The notes under the pieces are model-generated. The model ran no database searches. It had not been told where the DNA came from and saw nothing but the letters and a program-made list of their open reading frames with translations. A stretch of 21,001 nt of DNA, taken from the NCBI GenBank assembly GCA_964417785.1, contig CAYQJO010000053.1, forward strand, positions 1-21,001, given 5' to 3'. A program made the position numbers and the translations under genes. Every line of letters starts with the position of its first letter. Position 1 is the first letter of the stretch. This document shows, piece after piece, positions 1 through 7,364 of the stretch. This DNA comes from DAOTUL01 sp034437435 (GTDB lineage Bacteria > Chloroflexota > Anaerolineae > Aggregatilineales > Phototrophicaceae).

Positions 1-61
1 CGGTTATTCTTGCCGATACGGTTACACATCAACCGGGCGTTTCAAACAGCGATTAAGCGCT

Positions 62-73
62 GGAAACGTTTCC
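62..73. promoter_or_regulatory. Perfect 12-bp palindrome, candidate LacI/GalR-family operator
   Basis: GGAAACGTTTCC is its own reverse complement and has the central CG, with AA and TT on either side, that is typical of operators bound by LacI/GalR-family repressors and of the related catabolite-responsive elements. It lies about 90 bases before the start of a sugar-binding-protein gene, where an inducer-released repressor would be expected to act. No LacI-family gene is present in the window, so the partner is unknown. I could not place convincing -35/-10 boxes beside it. That it regulates the sugar operon is inferred from the motif and its position. Confidence 0.55.
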
Positions 74-164
74 TAAAAGAAAAATTAGCATCCATAAGGA
101 GGTAACAATCGGAAATAACTCGCAGTTCCAACCACATTTTTCGATAAATTTATCAGGAGGTAAA

Positions 165-1466
165 ATGTCTAAAAAGTTCACCCATATCTTAGTTCTGGCG
201 GTTCTACTGGCCGCTCTGTTTGTGGTTCCCACCATGGCCCAGGAAGACCTTTCCGGCGAGACTGTCACCGTCTTCGGTGCCTTCACCGACGCGAGTGAAG
301 TTGACGCTGCGAACTCCATTTTTGATGCCGTTGAAGAAGAGACTGGCGTAGAAGTTGTCTATGAAGGTGCCAGTGACTTTGAAATTCTGATCAACACCCG
401 TATCGAAGCCGGAGATCCCCCGGACATCGCTTGCTTCCCGCAGCCCGGTCTGATGAATCGCTTCGCGGAAGACGCGCTTGACATCACCGAACTGCTTGGC
501 GAAGAGTACCTGCTCGAACGTTACGATCCGAGCTGGATTGATATGGCGACCGCCACCGATGGTAGTGGCAAAGTCATCGGCCTCTGGATGCGTATCGTCG
601 TCAAGAGCCTGGTATGGTACAACCCGCAGATGTTTGCCGACTTCGGTTATGAAATTCCCACCACCTGGGATGAAATGATTGCCCTGAGTGATCAGATCGT
701 GGCCGACGGTGGCGTACCCTGGAGCGTCGCAATGGAATCGGGTCCTGCAACGGGTTGGGTTGGTACCGACATGGTGGAAGACATCATGCTGCGCACCACC
801 TCACTTGAGAACTACGACCTCTGGACCGTTCCGCCCAGCCTCGAAGAACGCCTGCTGTTCGAAAGCCCCGAAGTCCGTCGCGCATTCGAACTGTTTGGTG
901 ACATCGCTCTGACAGAAGGTTATGTCCTTGGTGGTTCCGATCGTATGCTGAACACATCCTTCTTCGACAGTGGTGTGCCGTTGGTTGAAGAAACAGCTTT
1001 CATGAACAAGATGGGTAGCTTCATGCCACCCTGGATCGACCCCGAGAGCTATGATGTCAACGTAGCCGAAGATGGCAATCTGTGGTACTTCGCCTTCCCG
1101 CCCATCGATGAAGAGTATGGCAACCCCGTACTTGTGTCCGGTGACGTTTGCTCCGCATATAATGACACCCCGGCAGTTCGCGCTGTACTGCGTGCGATTG
1201 CTGAGGCCAGCAACTACGAGACTGCCATTGGCGACGGTGTGTTCTACATTCCGCACCTGAATGCTCAGATCGAGTGGTTCCCGCCTGCTAACGCTGGTAT
1301 CGCCGAGATCCTCGCCAACGCCAGCGCCTTCCGTTTCGACGGTGGCGACCTGCAACCAGCCGATGTTGGTGCCGGTTCGTTCTGGCAGGGTATCGTTGAT
1401 TATGTCGGTGGTGACGATCTGGATTCGATCCTACCTGAAATTGACGCTGCCTGGCCGGAAGAATAA
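165..1466 (+). CDS. aglE: Alpha-glucoside ABC transporter, extracellular substrate-binding protein (AglE-like)
   Basis: This is the solute-binding protein of a carbohydrate ABC importer (family 1 extracellular binding protein). It captures an oligosaccharide outside the membrane and delivers it to the permease pair encoded just downstream. The 433-residue protein opens with a charged MSKK, a hydrophobic core and a type I signal-peptidase site near residue 25 (PTMA then Q). There is no lipobox cysteine. The mature start (ETVTVFGAFTD), the DFEILINTRIEAGDPPDIA segment and the FPQPG motif near residue 90 are characteristic of AglE-type alpha-glucoside binding proteins. A strong ribosome site (AGGAGG, 155-160) sits 4 bases before the ATG. 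The true ligand (maltose, trehalose, sucrose or another alpha-glucoside) cannot be read from sequence. The trehalose synthase gene downstream favours maltose or trehalose. Confidence 0.9.
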   Translation: MSKKFTHILVLAVLLAALFVVPTMAQEDLSGETVTVFGAFTDASEVDAANSIFDAVEEETGVEVVYEGASDFEILINTRIEAGDPPDIACFPQPGLMNRFAEDALDITELLGEEYLLERYDPSWIDMATATDGSGKVIGLWMRIVVKSLVWYNPQMFADFGYEIPTTWDEMIALSDQIVADGGVPWSVAMESGPATGWVGTDMVEDIMLRTTSLENYDLWTVPPSLEERLLFESPEVRRAFELFGDIALTEGYVLGGSDRMLNTSFFDSGVPLVEETAFMNKMGSFMPPWIDPESYDVNVAEDGNLWYFAFPPIDEEYGNPVLVSGDVCSAYNDTPAVRAVLRAIAEASNYETAIGDGVFYIPHLNAQIEWFPPANAGIAEILANASAFRFDGGDLQPADVGAGSFWQGIVDYVGGDDLDSILPEIDAAWPEE

Positions 1467-1487
1467 TCCGACCTGAGAAGCTATCCC

Positions 1488-1515
1488 AACCGGGGTGGGT
1501 TCACCTGCCCCGGTT
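1488..1515 (+). other. Intergenic hairpin between binding-protein and permease genes
   Basis: AACCGGGGTGGG (1488-1499) pairs with 1504-1515 around a TTCA loop, giving a 12-pair stem with two G-U wobbles. It begins 22 bases after the aglE stop codon and about 75 bases before the aglF start. The bases after it (TCCCCTT) are not a U-tract, so it is unlikely to be a full terminator. In many sugar ABC operons such a hairpin protects the upstream mRNA end, so that binding protein is made in excess over permease. That role here is inferred. Confidence 0.6.
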
Positions 1516-1590
1516 TCCCCTTCAAAACAGGCTGGATGTGCCTTTTCACGGTGTATTGTCTGTAGCACATCTCATATATTGAGGAGCATG

Positions 1591-2721
1591 ATGAGTATGC
1601 AGCAAGTTGAGCATGGTGATACTCCCCCCCCGTCACAAGAGAGATCTTTTCTTGAACTACTGACCGAAGGCCCTGGTCGTCTGATCATTGCATTGGTTGT
1701 GCCGGTCATCGGCTTTTTCGTACTTTACCAGAGCTTCATCTTTATGCGGGATAGCGAAGCATCAAAATTTGCTATTGGTGTTGTCGCCCTGGTGGTTGGA
1801 GTATTCGGGGTATGGTTCTTATATATTGCAACCAATTTCCTGGTCGAACAATTCCCTATTAATATTCGCGAGACATTGCAGCCTTTTGTCTTTGTCGGTC
1901 CGGCAATGATCGTTCTGACCGTCTACTTGCTGTACCCTACCATAGACACAATCCGGCGCAGTTTCATGAACCGCGACTCAAGCGAATTTGTCGGATTCCA
2001 GTGGTACGAGCAGATATTTACCCAGAGCGCATTACAATCGCTCCTAATAAACAATCTACTCTGGATTATCTTCGTTACCGGCGGAACGGTGAGCGTCGGC
2101 TTGTTGATCGCCGTCCTCGTAGACCGCATTGGACGCTGGGAACCTATTGCCAAATCGTTGATCTTCTTGCCGATGGCAATTTCGGCAGTCGGTTCCAGTG
2201 TCATCTGGAAATTCATGTACGAGAACAAAACACCACCTGATCCGGAAATCGGTTTTCTGAACGCCATCGGTGAAAATTGGTTCGGCATGCAAGGTGTTGA
2301 CATCATCCGTGAAAGTCCAATCAACAACTTCGCATTCATGTTCATTATGTTCTGGATGCTGACCGGTTTCTGCATGGTCATCTTGTCTTCGGCAGTAAAG
2401 GGTGTTCCTTCGGAAGTCCTGGAAGCAGGCCGCATCGACGGTGCTGGCGAAGTGAGGTTATTTTTCAATATTACTGTTCCGATCATTGCGCCGACGATCC
2501 TGACGGTAACGACCACTGTCCTTATCATGGTTCTGAAAGTGTTCGACATTGTTTATGTCTTTGGTGGACAGCTATATGATGCCGATGTGATCGCCAACCG
2601 GATGTTCCGTGAGTTGTTTACTTATGCCAACTACGGATTGGCTAGCGCTCTGGCAATCGTTCTGCTGATCGCCGTCATCCCCATGATTATCTGGAACATC
2701 AGAGAACTGCGGAAAGGCTAA
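1591..2721 (+). CDS. aglF: Alpha-glucoside ABC transporter permease (AglF/MalF type)
   Basis: This is one of two membrane subunits of the sugar importer and belongs to the MalF/UgpA-like binding-protein-dependent permeases. About eight hydrophobic segments are visible. Two extra N-terminal ones (around LIIALVVPVIGFF and FAIGVVALVVGVFGVWF) precede the conserved core, which starts near FVFVGPAMIVLTVYLLYP. The segments AKSLIFLPMAIS and SSVIWKFMYE are strongly AglF-like. The cytoplasmic EAA loop that contacts the ATPase reads EAGRIDGAGEVRLFFNITVP, about 95 residues from the C-terminus. Start choice: GAGGAG at 1581-1586 touches the ATG at 1588, so the ATG at 1591 (4-base gap) or 1597 (10-base gap) is more likely. 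The open frame extends back to 1495 but would include the intergenic hairpin. The stop codon is one base before the next gene, so translation is probably coupled. Confidence 0.88.
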   Translation: MSMQQVEHGDTPPPSQERSFLELLTEGPGRLIIALVVPVIGFFVLYQSFIFMRDSEASKFAIGVVALVVGVFGVWFLYIATNFLVEQFPINIRETLQPFVFVGPAMIVLTVYLLYPTIDTIRRSFMNRDSSEFVGFQWYEQIFTQSALQSLLINNLLWIIFVTGGTVSVGLLIAVLVDRIGRWEPIAKSLIFLPMAISAVGSSVIWKFMYENKTPPDPEIGFLNAIGENWFGMQGVDIIRESPINNFAFMFIMFWMLTGFCMVILSSAVKGVPSEVLEAGRIDGAGEVRLFFNITVPIIAPTILTVTTTVLIMVLKVFDIVYVFGGQLYDADVIANRMFRELFTYANYGLASALAIVLLIAVIPMIIWNIRELRKG

Positions 2722-2722
2722 A

Positions 2723-3898
2723 ATGATGAATGTCGATACCAGACAAGTTCTGACACGCGGACCACTCTATTTTACGGTCATTTTGCTCTGTATTTTGTGG
2801 ACCATACCAACCGGTGGTGTATTAATCAGTTCGTTCCGGACTGAACGGGCGATCAATAACAGTGGTTGGTGGGAAGTCTTCGCATTCTCACGCACAAACC
2901 CGGCTTATGCTCAACTTGAAGCCGACCTTGTGCGTCGACAACTGCCGCTCACACGGGCTGAGGAACAGATTGCAGAGGCAGAGACCCTGCTCGCAGAAGC
3001 ACAAACTACATTGAGTACAGCCCAGGAAAACAACAATGAGGAGGCTATTGCCGCCGCCCAGGCGACCATAGACGAGGCACAGGCCGATATAGAAAGCATC
3101 CAGACGCGCATTGATGAACGTCTGCTGCCGAATATTGAGGAAGCACAGAGTCTCCTCGACTCAACGGATGTTCCTGCAAAAATCACCCTATTCTCGGAAG
3201 AATGGTTTAACCAGTGGACCTTCGGCAATTATGACGCGGTGATGAATACTGAGAACATGGGTACGGCTTTCATCAATAGCCTGTTGGTTACCATTCCCTC
3301 AGTCGTTATTCCGATCACCATTGCTGCTTTCGCTGCGTATGCCTTTGCCTGGATGGAATTTCCAGGGCGCAACATCTTCTTCGCGATTGTTGTGGTGCTG
3401 ATGGTCGTGCCGCTGCATGTCGCACTGGTACCGCTGCTGCGTATGTATACCAGTATTGACCTCAATGGGACGTATCTTGGTATCTGGCTCGCTCATACCG
3501 GTTTTGGTATGCCGTTGGCGATATATCTCTTATATGGCTATATCTCCACCATACCAAAAGATGTGATCGAATCCGCCTATGTCGATGGTGCATCCCCCTT
3601 CACCATCTTCACACAATTGATTCTGCCGCTCTCTTTACCGGCGATTGCATCATTCGCCATCTTCCAGTTCCTGTGGGTATGGAATGACCTGCTGGTTGCC
3701 CTGGTGTTCCTGGGTACAGAAGTTGAGAATCGTGTGCTGACCCGTGAATTATCCGAACTGGTCGGTTCAAGGGGACAGGACTGGGAACTCCTGACCGCAG
3801 GTGCCTTCATCTCCATGTTTGTGCCGTTGATCGTGTTCTTCTCGCTGCAACGTTACTTCGTGCGCGGCATGATGGCCGGCTCCGTCAAGGGTGGTTGA
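2723..3898 (+). CDS. aglG: Alpha-glucoside ABC transporter permease (AglG/MalG type) with a coiled-coil extracytoplasmic loop
   Basis: This is the second membrane subunit, of the MalG family. One membrane helix lies at residues 15-36. The permease core resumes near residue 183 (FINSLLVTIPSVVIPITIAAFAAYAFAW), which is strongly AglG-like, and ends with FVRGMMAGSVKGG. The EAA loop is IESAYVDGASPFTIFTQLILP. Between helix 1 and the core, residues 60-150 form an Ala/Glu/Gln-rich stretch with heptad-like spacing, broken once at QENNNEE. It reads as two long helices folded into a hairpin on the outer face of the membrane. From memory, rhizobial AglG proteins also carry an insert at this place, but not an obvious coiled coil. 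GGAAAGG at 2711-2717 serves as ribosome site. No ATPase (MsmK/UgpC type) gene follows, so a shared ATPase from elsewhere is expected. Confidence 0.88.
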   Translation: MMNVDTRQVLTRGPLYFTVILLCILWTIPTGGVLISSFRTERAINNSGWWEVFAFSRTNPAYAQLEADLVRRQLPLTRAEEQIAEAETLLAEAQTTLSTAQENNNEEAIAAAQATIDEAQADIESIQTRIDERLLPNIEEAQSLLDSTDVPAKITLFSEEWFNQWTFGNYDAVMNTENMGTAFINSLLVTIPSVVIPITIAAFAAYAFAWMEFPGRNIFFAIVVVLMVVPLHVALVPLLRMYTSIDLNGTYLGIWLAHTGFGMPLAIYLLYGYISTIPKDVIESAYVDGASPFTIFTQLILPLSLPAIASFAIFQFLWVWNDLLVALVFLGTEVENRVLTRELSELVGSRGQDWELLTAGAFISMFVPLIVFFSLQRYFVRGMMAGSVKGG

Positions 3899-3928
3899 TA
3901 CCTGATGGCAACAACACTATAATCTGCA

Positions 3929-3958
3929 TACCCGGTTCTATTAACCGGGTATTTTTTT
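3929..3958 (+). terminator. Rho-independent terminator after the sugar transporter operon
   Basis: TACCCGGTT (3929-3937) and AACCGGGTA (3943-3951) form a perfect 9-pair stem with a CTATT loop, followed immediately by seven T residues (3952-3958). It lies 31 bases after the aglG stop and 19 bases before the trehalose synthase ATG. Synthase expression therefore depends on readthrough, or on a promoter that would have to lie inside or before the terminator. Confidence 0.9.
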
Positions 3959-3976
3959 GTTGCGAGGCAGGCGGCA

Positions 3977-5566
3977 ATGGATTGGTACACCAACGCGGTG
4001 TTTTATGAGCTTTATTTGCGGGCATTTGCCGACGCCGATGGCGACGGACACGGTGACTTCGCCGGTTTACGGCGGCGGCTGGATTATCTGGAATGGTTGG
4101 GCGTGGATTGCATCTGGCTGCTGCCGGTCAATCCATCACCGCTCAAGGACGATGGCTACGATGTCGCCAGTTATTACGGCATCAACCCTACTTTTGGCGT
4201 CATGGAGGATTTCGTTCTGACCGTCAACGAGATTCACCGCCGGGGGATGCGCGTCATCACCGATCTGGTTATCAATCACACATCAGACCAGCATCCCTGG
4301 TTCCAGGAGGCCCGCCTCAGCAAAGGCTCCCTCTACCGCGATTACTACGTCTGGACCGACCAACCAGATAAGTATCGGGAAGCCCGCATCATCTTCATCG
4401 ATACCGAGACCTCGAACTGGACACAGGACCCGACCACCGGCGAATACTACTGGCACCGCTTTTATAGCAGCCAGCCGGACCTGAATTACGACAATCCGCG
4501 TGTCCACGAGGAAATGCTCAACATCATGCGGTTCTGGCTCAGCCTGGGCATTGATGGCTTCCGGGTGGACGCGGTGCCGTATCTGTATGAACGTGAAGGT
4601 ACCAACTGCGAAAATCTGCCGGAAACCCATGAATTTGTGCAGAAATTGCGCCGTCTGGTCGATGAGGAGTACCCCGGCACCCTGTTATTAGCCGAAGCCA
4701 ACCAGTGGCCGCATGAAGTGCTGCCCTATTTCGGCGCGGGTGACGAGTTCCACATGTGTTTTCATTTTCCTGTCATGCCGCGCCTGTATATGGCGCTGGC
4801 ACAGGCCGACCGCAGTTCTGTTGTCGATATTCTGGCGGATACCCCACCCATCCCGGAAAACTGCCAGTGGGCGACATTTCTGCGCAACCATGATGAACTG
4901 ACGCTGGAAATGGTCACGCCGGAAGAACGTGATTTCATGTGGGATTTTTACTCGCCGGAACCGCGCCAGCGGTTAAACCTGGGCATCCGGCGGCGGCTGG
5001 CTCCGTTGATGAACAATGATCGCCGTCGCATCGAACTGCTGTACTCGCTGCTGTTCACGCTGCCCGGCGCACCGGTCCTCTACTATGGCGATGAAATTGG
5101 CATGGGCGACAACCTCGCGCTTTTTGACCGTAACGGTGTTCGCACCCCGATGCAGTGGGATAGCGGCCTCAATGGCGGGTTTTCACCGAGCGAACAACTG
5201 TATGCGCCGGTGATCGACGACGCCGTTTATGGATACCAGAAGGTGAATGTTGTCCAGCAGCGTGCAGGAGACGATGCACTAATCCACGTTATTCGCATCA
5301 TGATCGACCGGCGCAAACTCCTATCCTTCCTGGCACGCGGTGATCTGAAGTGGATGGACCAACTCCCCAACCATTTGATGTGCTTCTGGCGCATCGGCGA
5401 AGGCGAGCGGATGTTGGCCCTGCACAATCTCTCTAACGAGGCGGCCATCGTCGCTCTGCCAGCCGGTGAGACCTTTGTCGATGTCCTGAACGGCACAGCC
5501 CCCGCTATCAGCCAGCAAATCAAACTGCCCGCCTACGGGTACCGCTGGCTGCTGCCCGCCTGGTAA
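3977..5566 (+). CDS. treS: Trehalose synthase (maltose alpha-D-glucosyltransferase), GH13 family
   Basis: This enzyme interconverts maltose and trehalose by intramolecular transglucosylation in the cytoplasm. The 529-residue protein carries the GH13 barrel with the family order: WYTNAVFYELYLRAFAD at the N-terminus, LPVNPSPLKDDGYDVASY near residue 50, DLVINHTSDQHPWF at 96-109, the nucleophile Asp198 in GIDGFRVDAVP, the acid/base Glu240 in LLLAEANQWP and the transition-state Asp306 in FLRNHDE. GDEIGMGDN and DRNGVRTPMQWD follow and are typical of TreS rather than general alpha-glucosidases. A small C-terminal beta domain ends the chain. There is no fused maltokinase domain. GGCGG lies just before the ATG. 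It follows the importer after a strong terminator, consistent with processing of imported or stored alpha-glucosides. Its 3' end overlaps the convergent gene by 34 bases. Confidence 0.92.
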   Translation: MDWYTNAVFYELYLRAFADADGDGHGDFAGLRRRLDYLEWLGVDCIWLLPVNPSPLKDDGYDVASYYGINPTFGVMEDFVLTVNEIHRRGMRVITDLVINHTSDQHPWFQEARLSKGSLYRDYYVWTDQPDKYREARIIFIDTETSNWTQDPTTGEYYWHRFYSSQPDLNYDNPRVHEEMLNIMRFWLSLGIDGFRVDAVPYLYEREGTNCENLPETHEFVQKLRRLVDEEYPGTLLLAEANQWPHEVLPYFGAGDEFHMCFHFPVMPRLYMALAQADRSSVVDILADTPPIPENCQWATFLRNHDELTLEMVTPEERDFMWDFYSPEPRQRLNLGIRRRLAPLMNNDRRRIELLYSLLFTLPGAPVLYYGDEIGMGDNLALFDRNGVRTPMQWDSGLNGGFSPSEQLYAPVIDDAVYGYQKVNVVQQRAGDDALIHVIRIMIDRRKLLSFLARGDLKWMDQLPNHLMCFWRIGEGERMLALHNLSNEAAIVALPAGETFVDVLNGTAPAISQQIKLPAYGYRWLLPAW

Positions 5567-5955
5567 GGTTTGCACACACCGTCATCACAATCGGCAAGAT
5601 CGTTCCCGGCCACACGATTGATCGTGTAGCGATTGCGAGCGATGAAATCGTACACACGCGGTCCCAACCAGTCACCCACCAGCGGCAGATGCAGCAGCAC
5701 CCACAGTGGCAGCATCAACGGCAGTTCACGCAGCATCCGGCGGGTTCCGTGAAATCCCCGGTAGACACGCTGACGATCAAACACATGGATCGCTCCCATC
5801 ACATCCTGGTGTTCCAGCGACGGGAAGCGAGCGCTTACCGTGTCATGCTGGTGCAAATCGACAAACTCGACACGCTTCAGCCAGTCCAACCGGCTGACCA
5901 GCATCCGTGTTGCATTGCAGATCACACACTGTCCATCATATATCGCGACAACCAC
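5533..5955 (-). CDS. DCC-family (DUF393) thiol-disulfide oxidoreductase-like protein
   Basis: The N-terminus VVVAIYDGQCVICNATRMLV carries the CxxC (Cys10, Cys13) of the DCC/DUF393 family, a small thioredoxin-like group of about 120-140 residues whose substrates are largely unknown. The conserved family tail is also present (LGPRVYDFIARNRYTINR), followed by a short extension with two more cysteines (ADCDDGVC). The open frame runs back to 6096, into the divergent gene. I placed the start at the GTG at 5955 because GAGGA sits 5 bases upstream of it and the family homology begins there. The last 34 bases overlap treS on the opposite strand. The start lies 78 bases from the divergent DUF4230 gene, so the two may share a regulatory region. 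Confidence 0.78.
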   Translation of the reverse strand: MVVAIYDGQCVICNATRMLVSRLDWLKRVEFVDLHQHDTVSARFPSLEHQDVMGAIHVFDRQRVYRGFHGTRRMLRELPLMLPLWVLLHLPLVGDWLGPRVYDFIARNRYTINRVAGNDLADCDDGVCKPYQAGSSQRYP

Positions 5956-6033
5956 ACGCTTCCTCAATACCTTGCATTCATCATTGTCGTATACTAATAT
6001 GCACGCCTTAAAGGATATTGAGAAGAGAATCTC

Positions 6034-6828
6034 ATGCCAGATGATAAACGCGCACCGCTGGCACTGCCGGAAGAAGACCTGATCGTGCGTCAGCAACCGC
6101 CGCCGGAGGAAGTCTTCTACGATGACCGGCGCGGTCCATCCGGTTGCGCCTGGGGTGTCCTGGGTGGGATGGGCTGCATGACCATACCCATCATCGCCCT
6201 TGTGTTCGTCATTGTGTCCGGCATCAATTCCGTAGCAGGCGTGGTCGATAGCATCACCGGGATATTCAACCCGTCGGAGATCGTCTACGAAACAGTTTCA
6301 ACCACTTTGATCCTGGAACGCATTCAAGACCTCTCCCAGTTGACGACGACGCGCTTCAATTTCTCCAATCTGGTGCGGGTCAAACGCGACCTGCCGACGA
6401 TTTTGCGAGCGCTGTATACCGACCGGCTGCAAATGGTCATCGTCGGACATGTCACTGCCGGTATCGATCTGGCGCAAATGACAGAGGCGAACTTCACCCA
6501 GAACGGCGACATACTGGTCATTCAACTACCGGCTCCGCAGCTTCAGGATTGTTTCTTGAACGAACAGGAGTCCTATGTAGTAGACCGTGACACCGGCCTG
6601 TTCACGACTGGCTCACCTGAACTCGACGGACAGGCCCGCCAGTTCGCGGTGAGCGAATTTCGGGATGCCGCACTCGAACAGGGGATTCTGGCAGAAGTCA
6701 ACGAACAAGCCCAGATCAACCTGGAATCCTTTTTAAACTCGCTGCCGCTGGACCCGTCGCTGTCCGGGTTCCGCATCCTGACCACATCGCCACCCACGAA
6801 TCCGCCATTACCACAAACATGCGGTTAG
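6034..6828 (+). CDS. DUF4230 domain-containing membrane-anchored protein
   Basis: The protein has 264 residues: a proline-rich and acidic cytoplasmic N-terminus, a single hydrophobic segment at about residues 49-70 (MTIPIIALVFVIVSGINSV), then a soluble domain. The domain pattern (LSQLTTTRFNFSNLVRV, then a VIVGHVTAGIDLAQM core, GDILVIQLPAPQL and YVVDRDTGLF) matches DUF4230, a family of unknown function in many bacteria. After that comes a helical part with QARQFAVSEFRDAALEQGIL, reminiscent of SPFH/prohibitin-type helices; that resemblance is my impression only. GAGAAGAGA precedes the ATG, and a possible -10 (TATACT, 5990-5995) lies upstream without a clear -35. Its stop overlaps the stop of the convergent Nudix-fold gene by 4 bases. 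Confidence 0.8.
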   Translation: MPDDKRAPLALPEEDLIVRQQPPPEEVFYDDRRGPSGCAWGVLGGMGCMTIPIIALVFVIVSGINSVAGVVDSITGIFNPSEIVYETVSTTLILERIQDLSQLTTTRFNFSNLVRVKRDLPTILRALYTDRLQMVIVGHVTAGIDLAQMTEANFTQNGDILVIQLPAPQLQDCFLNEQESYVVDRDTGLFTTGSPELDGQARQFAVSEFRDAALEQGILAEVNEQAQINLESFLNSLPLDPSLSGFRILTTSPPTNPPLPQTCG

Positions 6829-7292
6829 CCGGTCTTGAGGAACTGGCGGGAGAGATAGAGGGCGGCGACCATTGTTGAGTCTATCAAACGGCCATAGCTG
6901 ATCAGGCGTTCAAAGTCAGCCAGTGGAACCAGATGGGTTTCCACCTCTGCCGAGATAACATTGCTCGGTGTCAGATCACGGGCGAGGTAGAGATGGACGC
7001 TGGCATCGACATATTTGGCCCAGGGGCGAAGTTCACCCAGGTAATTCATATGCTGGGCGCTGTAGCCGATCTTCTGCATCAGGTTCCGGTCGGCGGTTTG
7101 TTGATGCGGCTCATCGTCCTCGATGACCCCGCCCGGCAGCACCAGCAGTTCCTCGCCGGTGGCGGCAGAATACTCGATGATGAATATCACCATGCCGCTG
7201 TCAGTCAGAGGAACGCACCGGGCCTGATTGTGGGCGCGGACAAAATTAACGCCGCTGTAGCCGGGTATTAGTGAGATAAAGCGATCACTCAT
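6825..7292 (-). CDS. Nudix-fold protein with degenerate Nudix box, probable pseudoenzyme
   Basis: This 155-residue protein has the fold of ADP-ribose/NDP-sugar pyrophosphatases: a VIFIIEY strand, EELLVLPGG, the box helix, then an LGELRPWAKYVDASVHLYLARDL region. The box runs from Gly55 to Tyr77. It keeps Gly55, Glu61, Arg69 and Gly76, but the metal-binding glutamates of the REUxEE core are replaced: REL becomes RNL (Asn70), and the EE pair becomes Gln73-Lys74. Without these residues normal Mg-dependent hydrolysis is unlikely, so a ligand-sensing or structural role is more plausible. The ATG at 7292 was chosen because GAGG lies 6 bases upstream; the open frame extends back to 7361. It sits 73 bases after the zinc-ribbon gene and may be its last operon partner. 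Confidence 0.78.
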   Translation of the reverse strand: MSDRFISLIPGYSGVNFVRAHNQARCVPLTDSGMVIFIIEYSAATGEELLVLPGGVIEDDEPHQQTADRNLMQKIGYSAQHMNYLGELRPWAKYVDASVHLYLARDLTPSNVISAEVETHLVPLADFERLISYGRLIDSTMVAALYLSRQFLKTG

Positions 7293-7364
7293 CCACATCC
7301 TCAACGTTAAGGTCTGGCAACAGATGTGATGATAGCGCGAGAAGTTTATCGTTTCTTGCAAAAT

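Noticed and set aside
801..1355. 184-codon open frame on the minus strand inside aglE
   Set aside because: It lies wholly inside a well-supported gene, shows no recognisable domain and has no ribosome site; it is a reading-frame shadow.
1495..1590. 31-codon N-terminal extension of aglF
   Set aside because: It would run through the right arm of the intergenic hairpin, has no ribosome site and contains no membrane segment; the GAGGAG at 1581-1586 supports a later start.
5956..6096. Longer start of the DCC-family gene
   Set aside because: It would overlap the divergent DUF4230 coding region, and family similarity begins at the GTG at 5955, which has a ribosome site.
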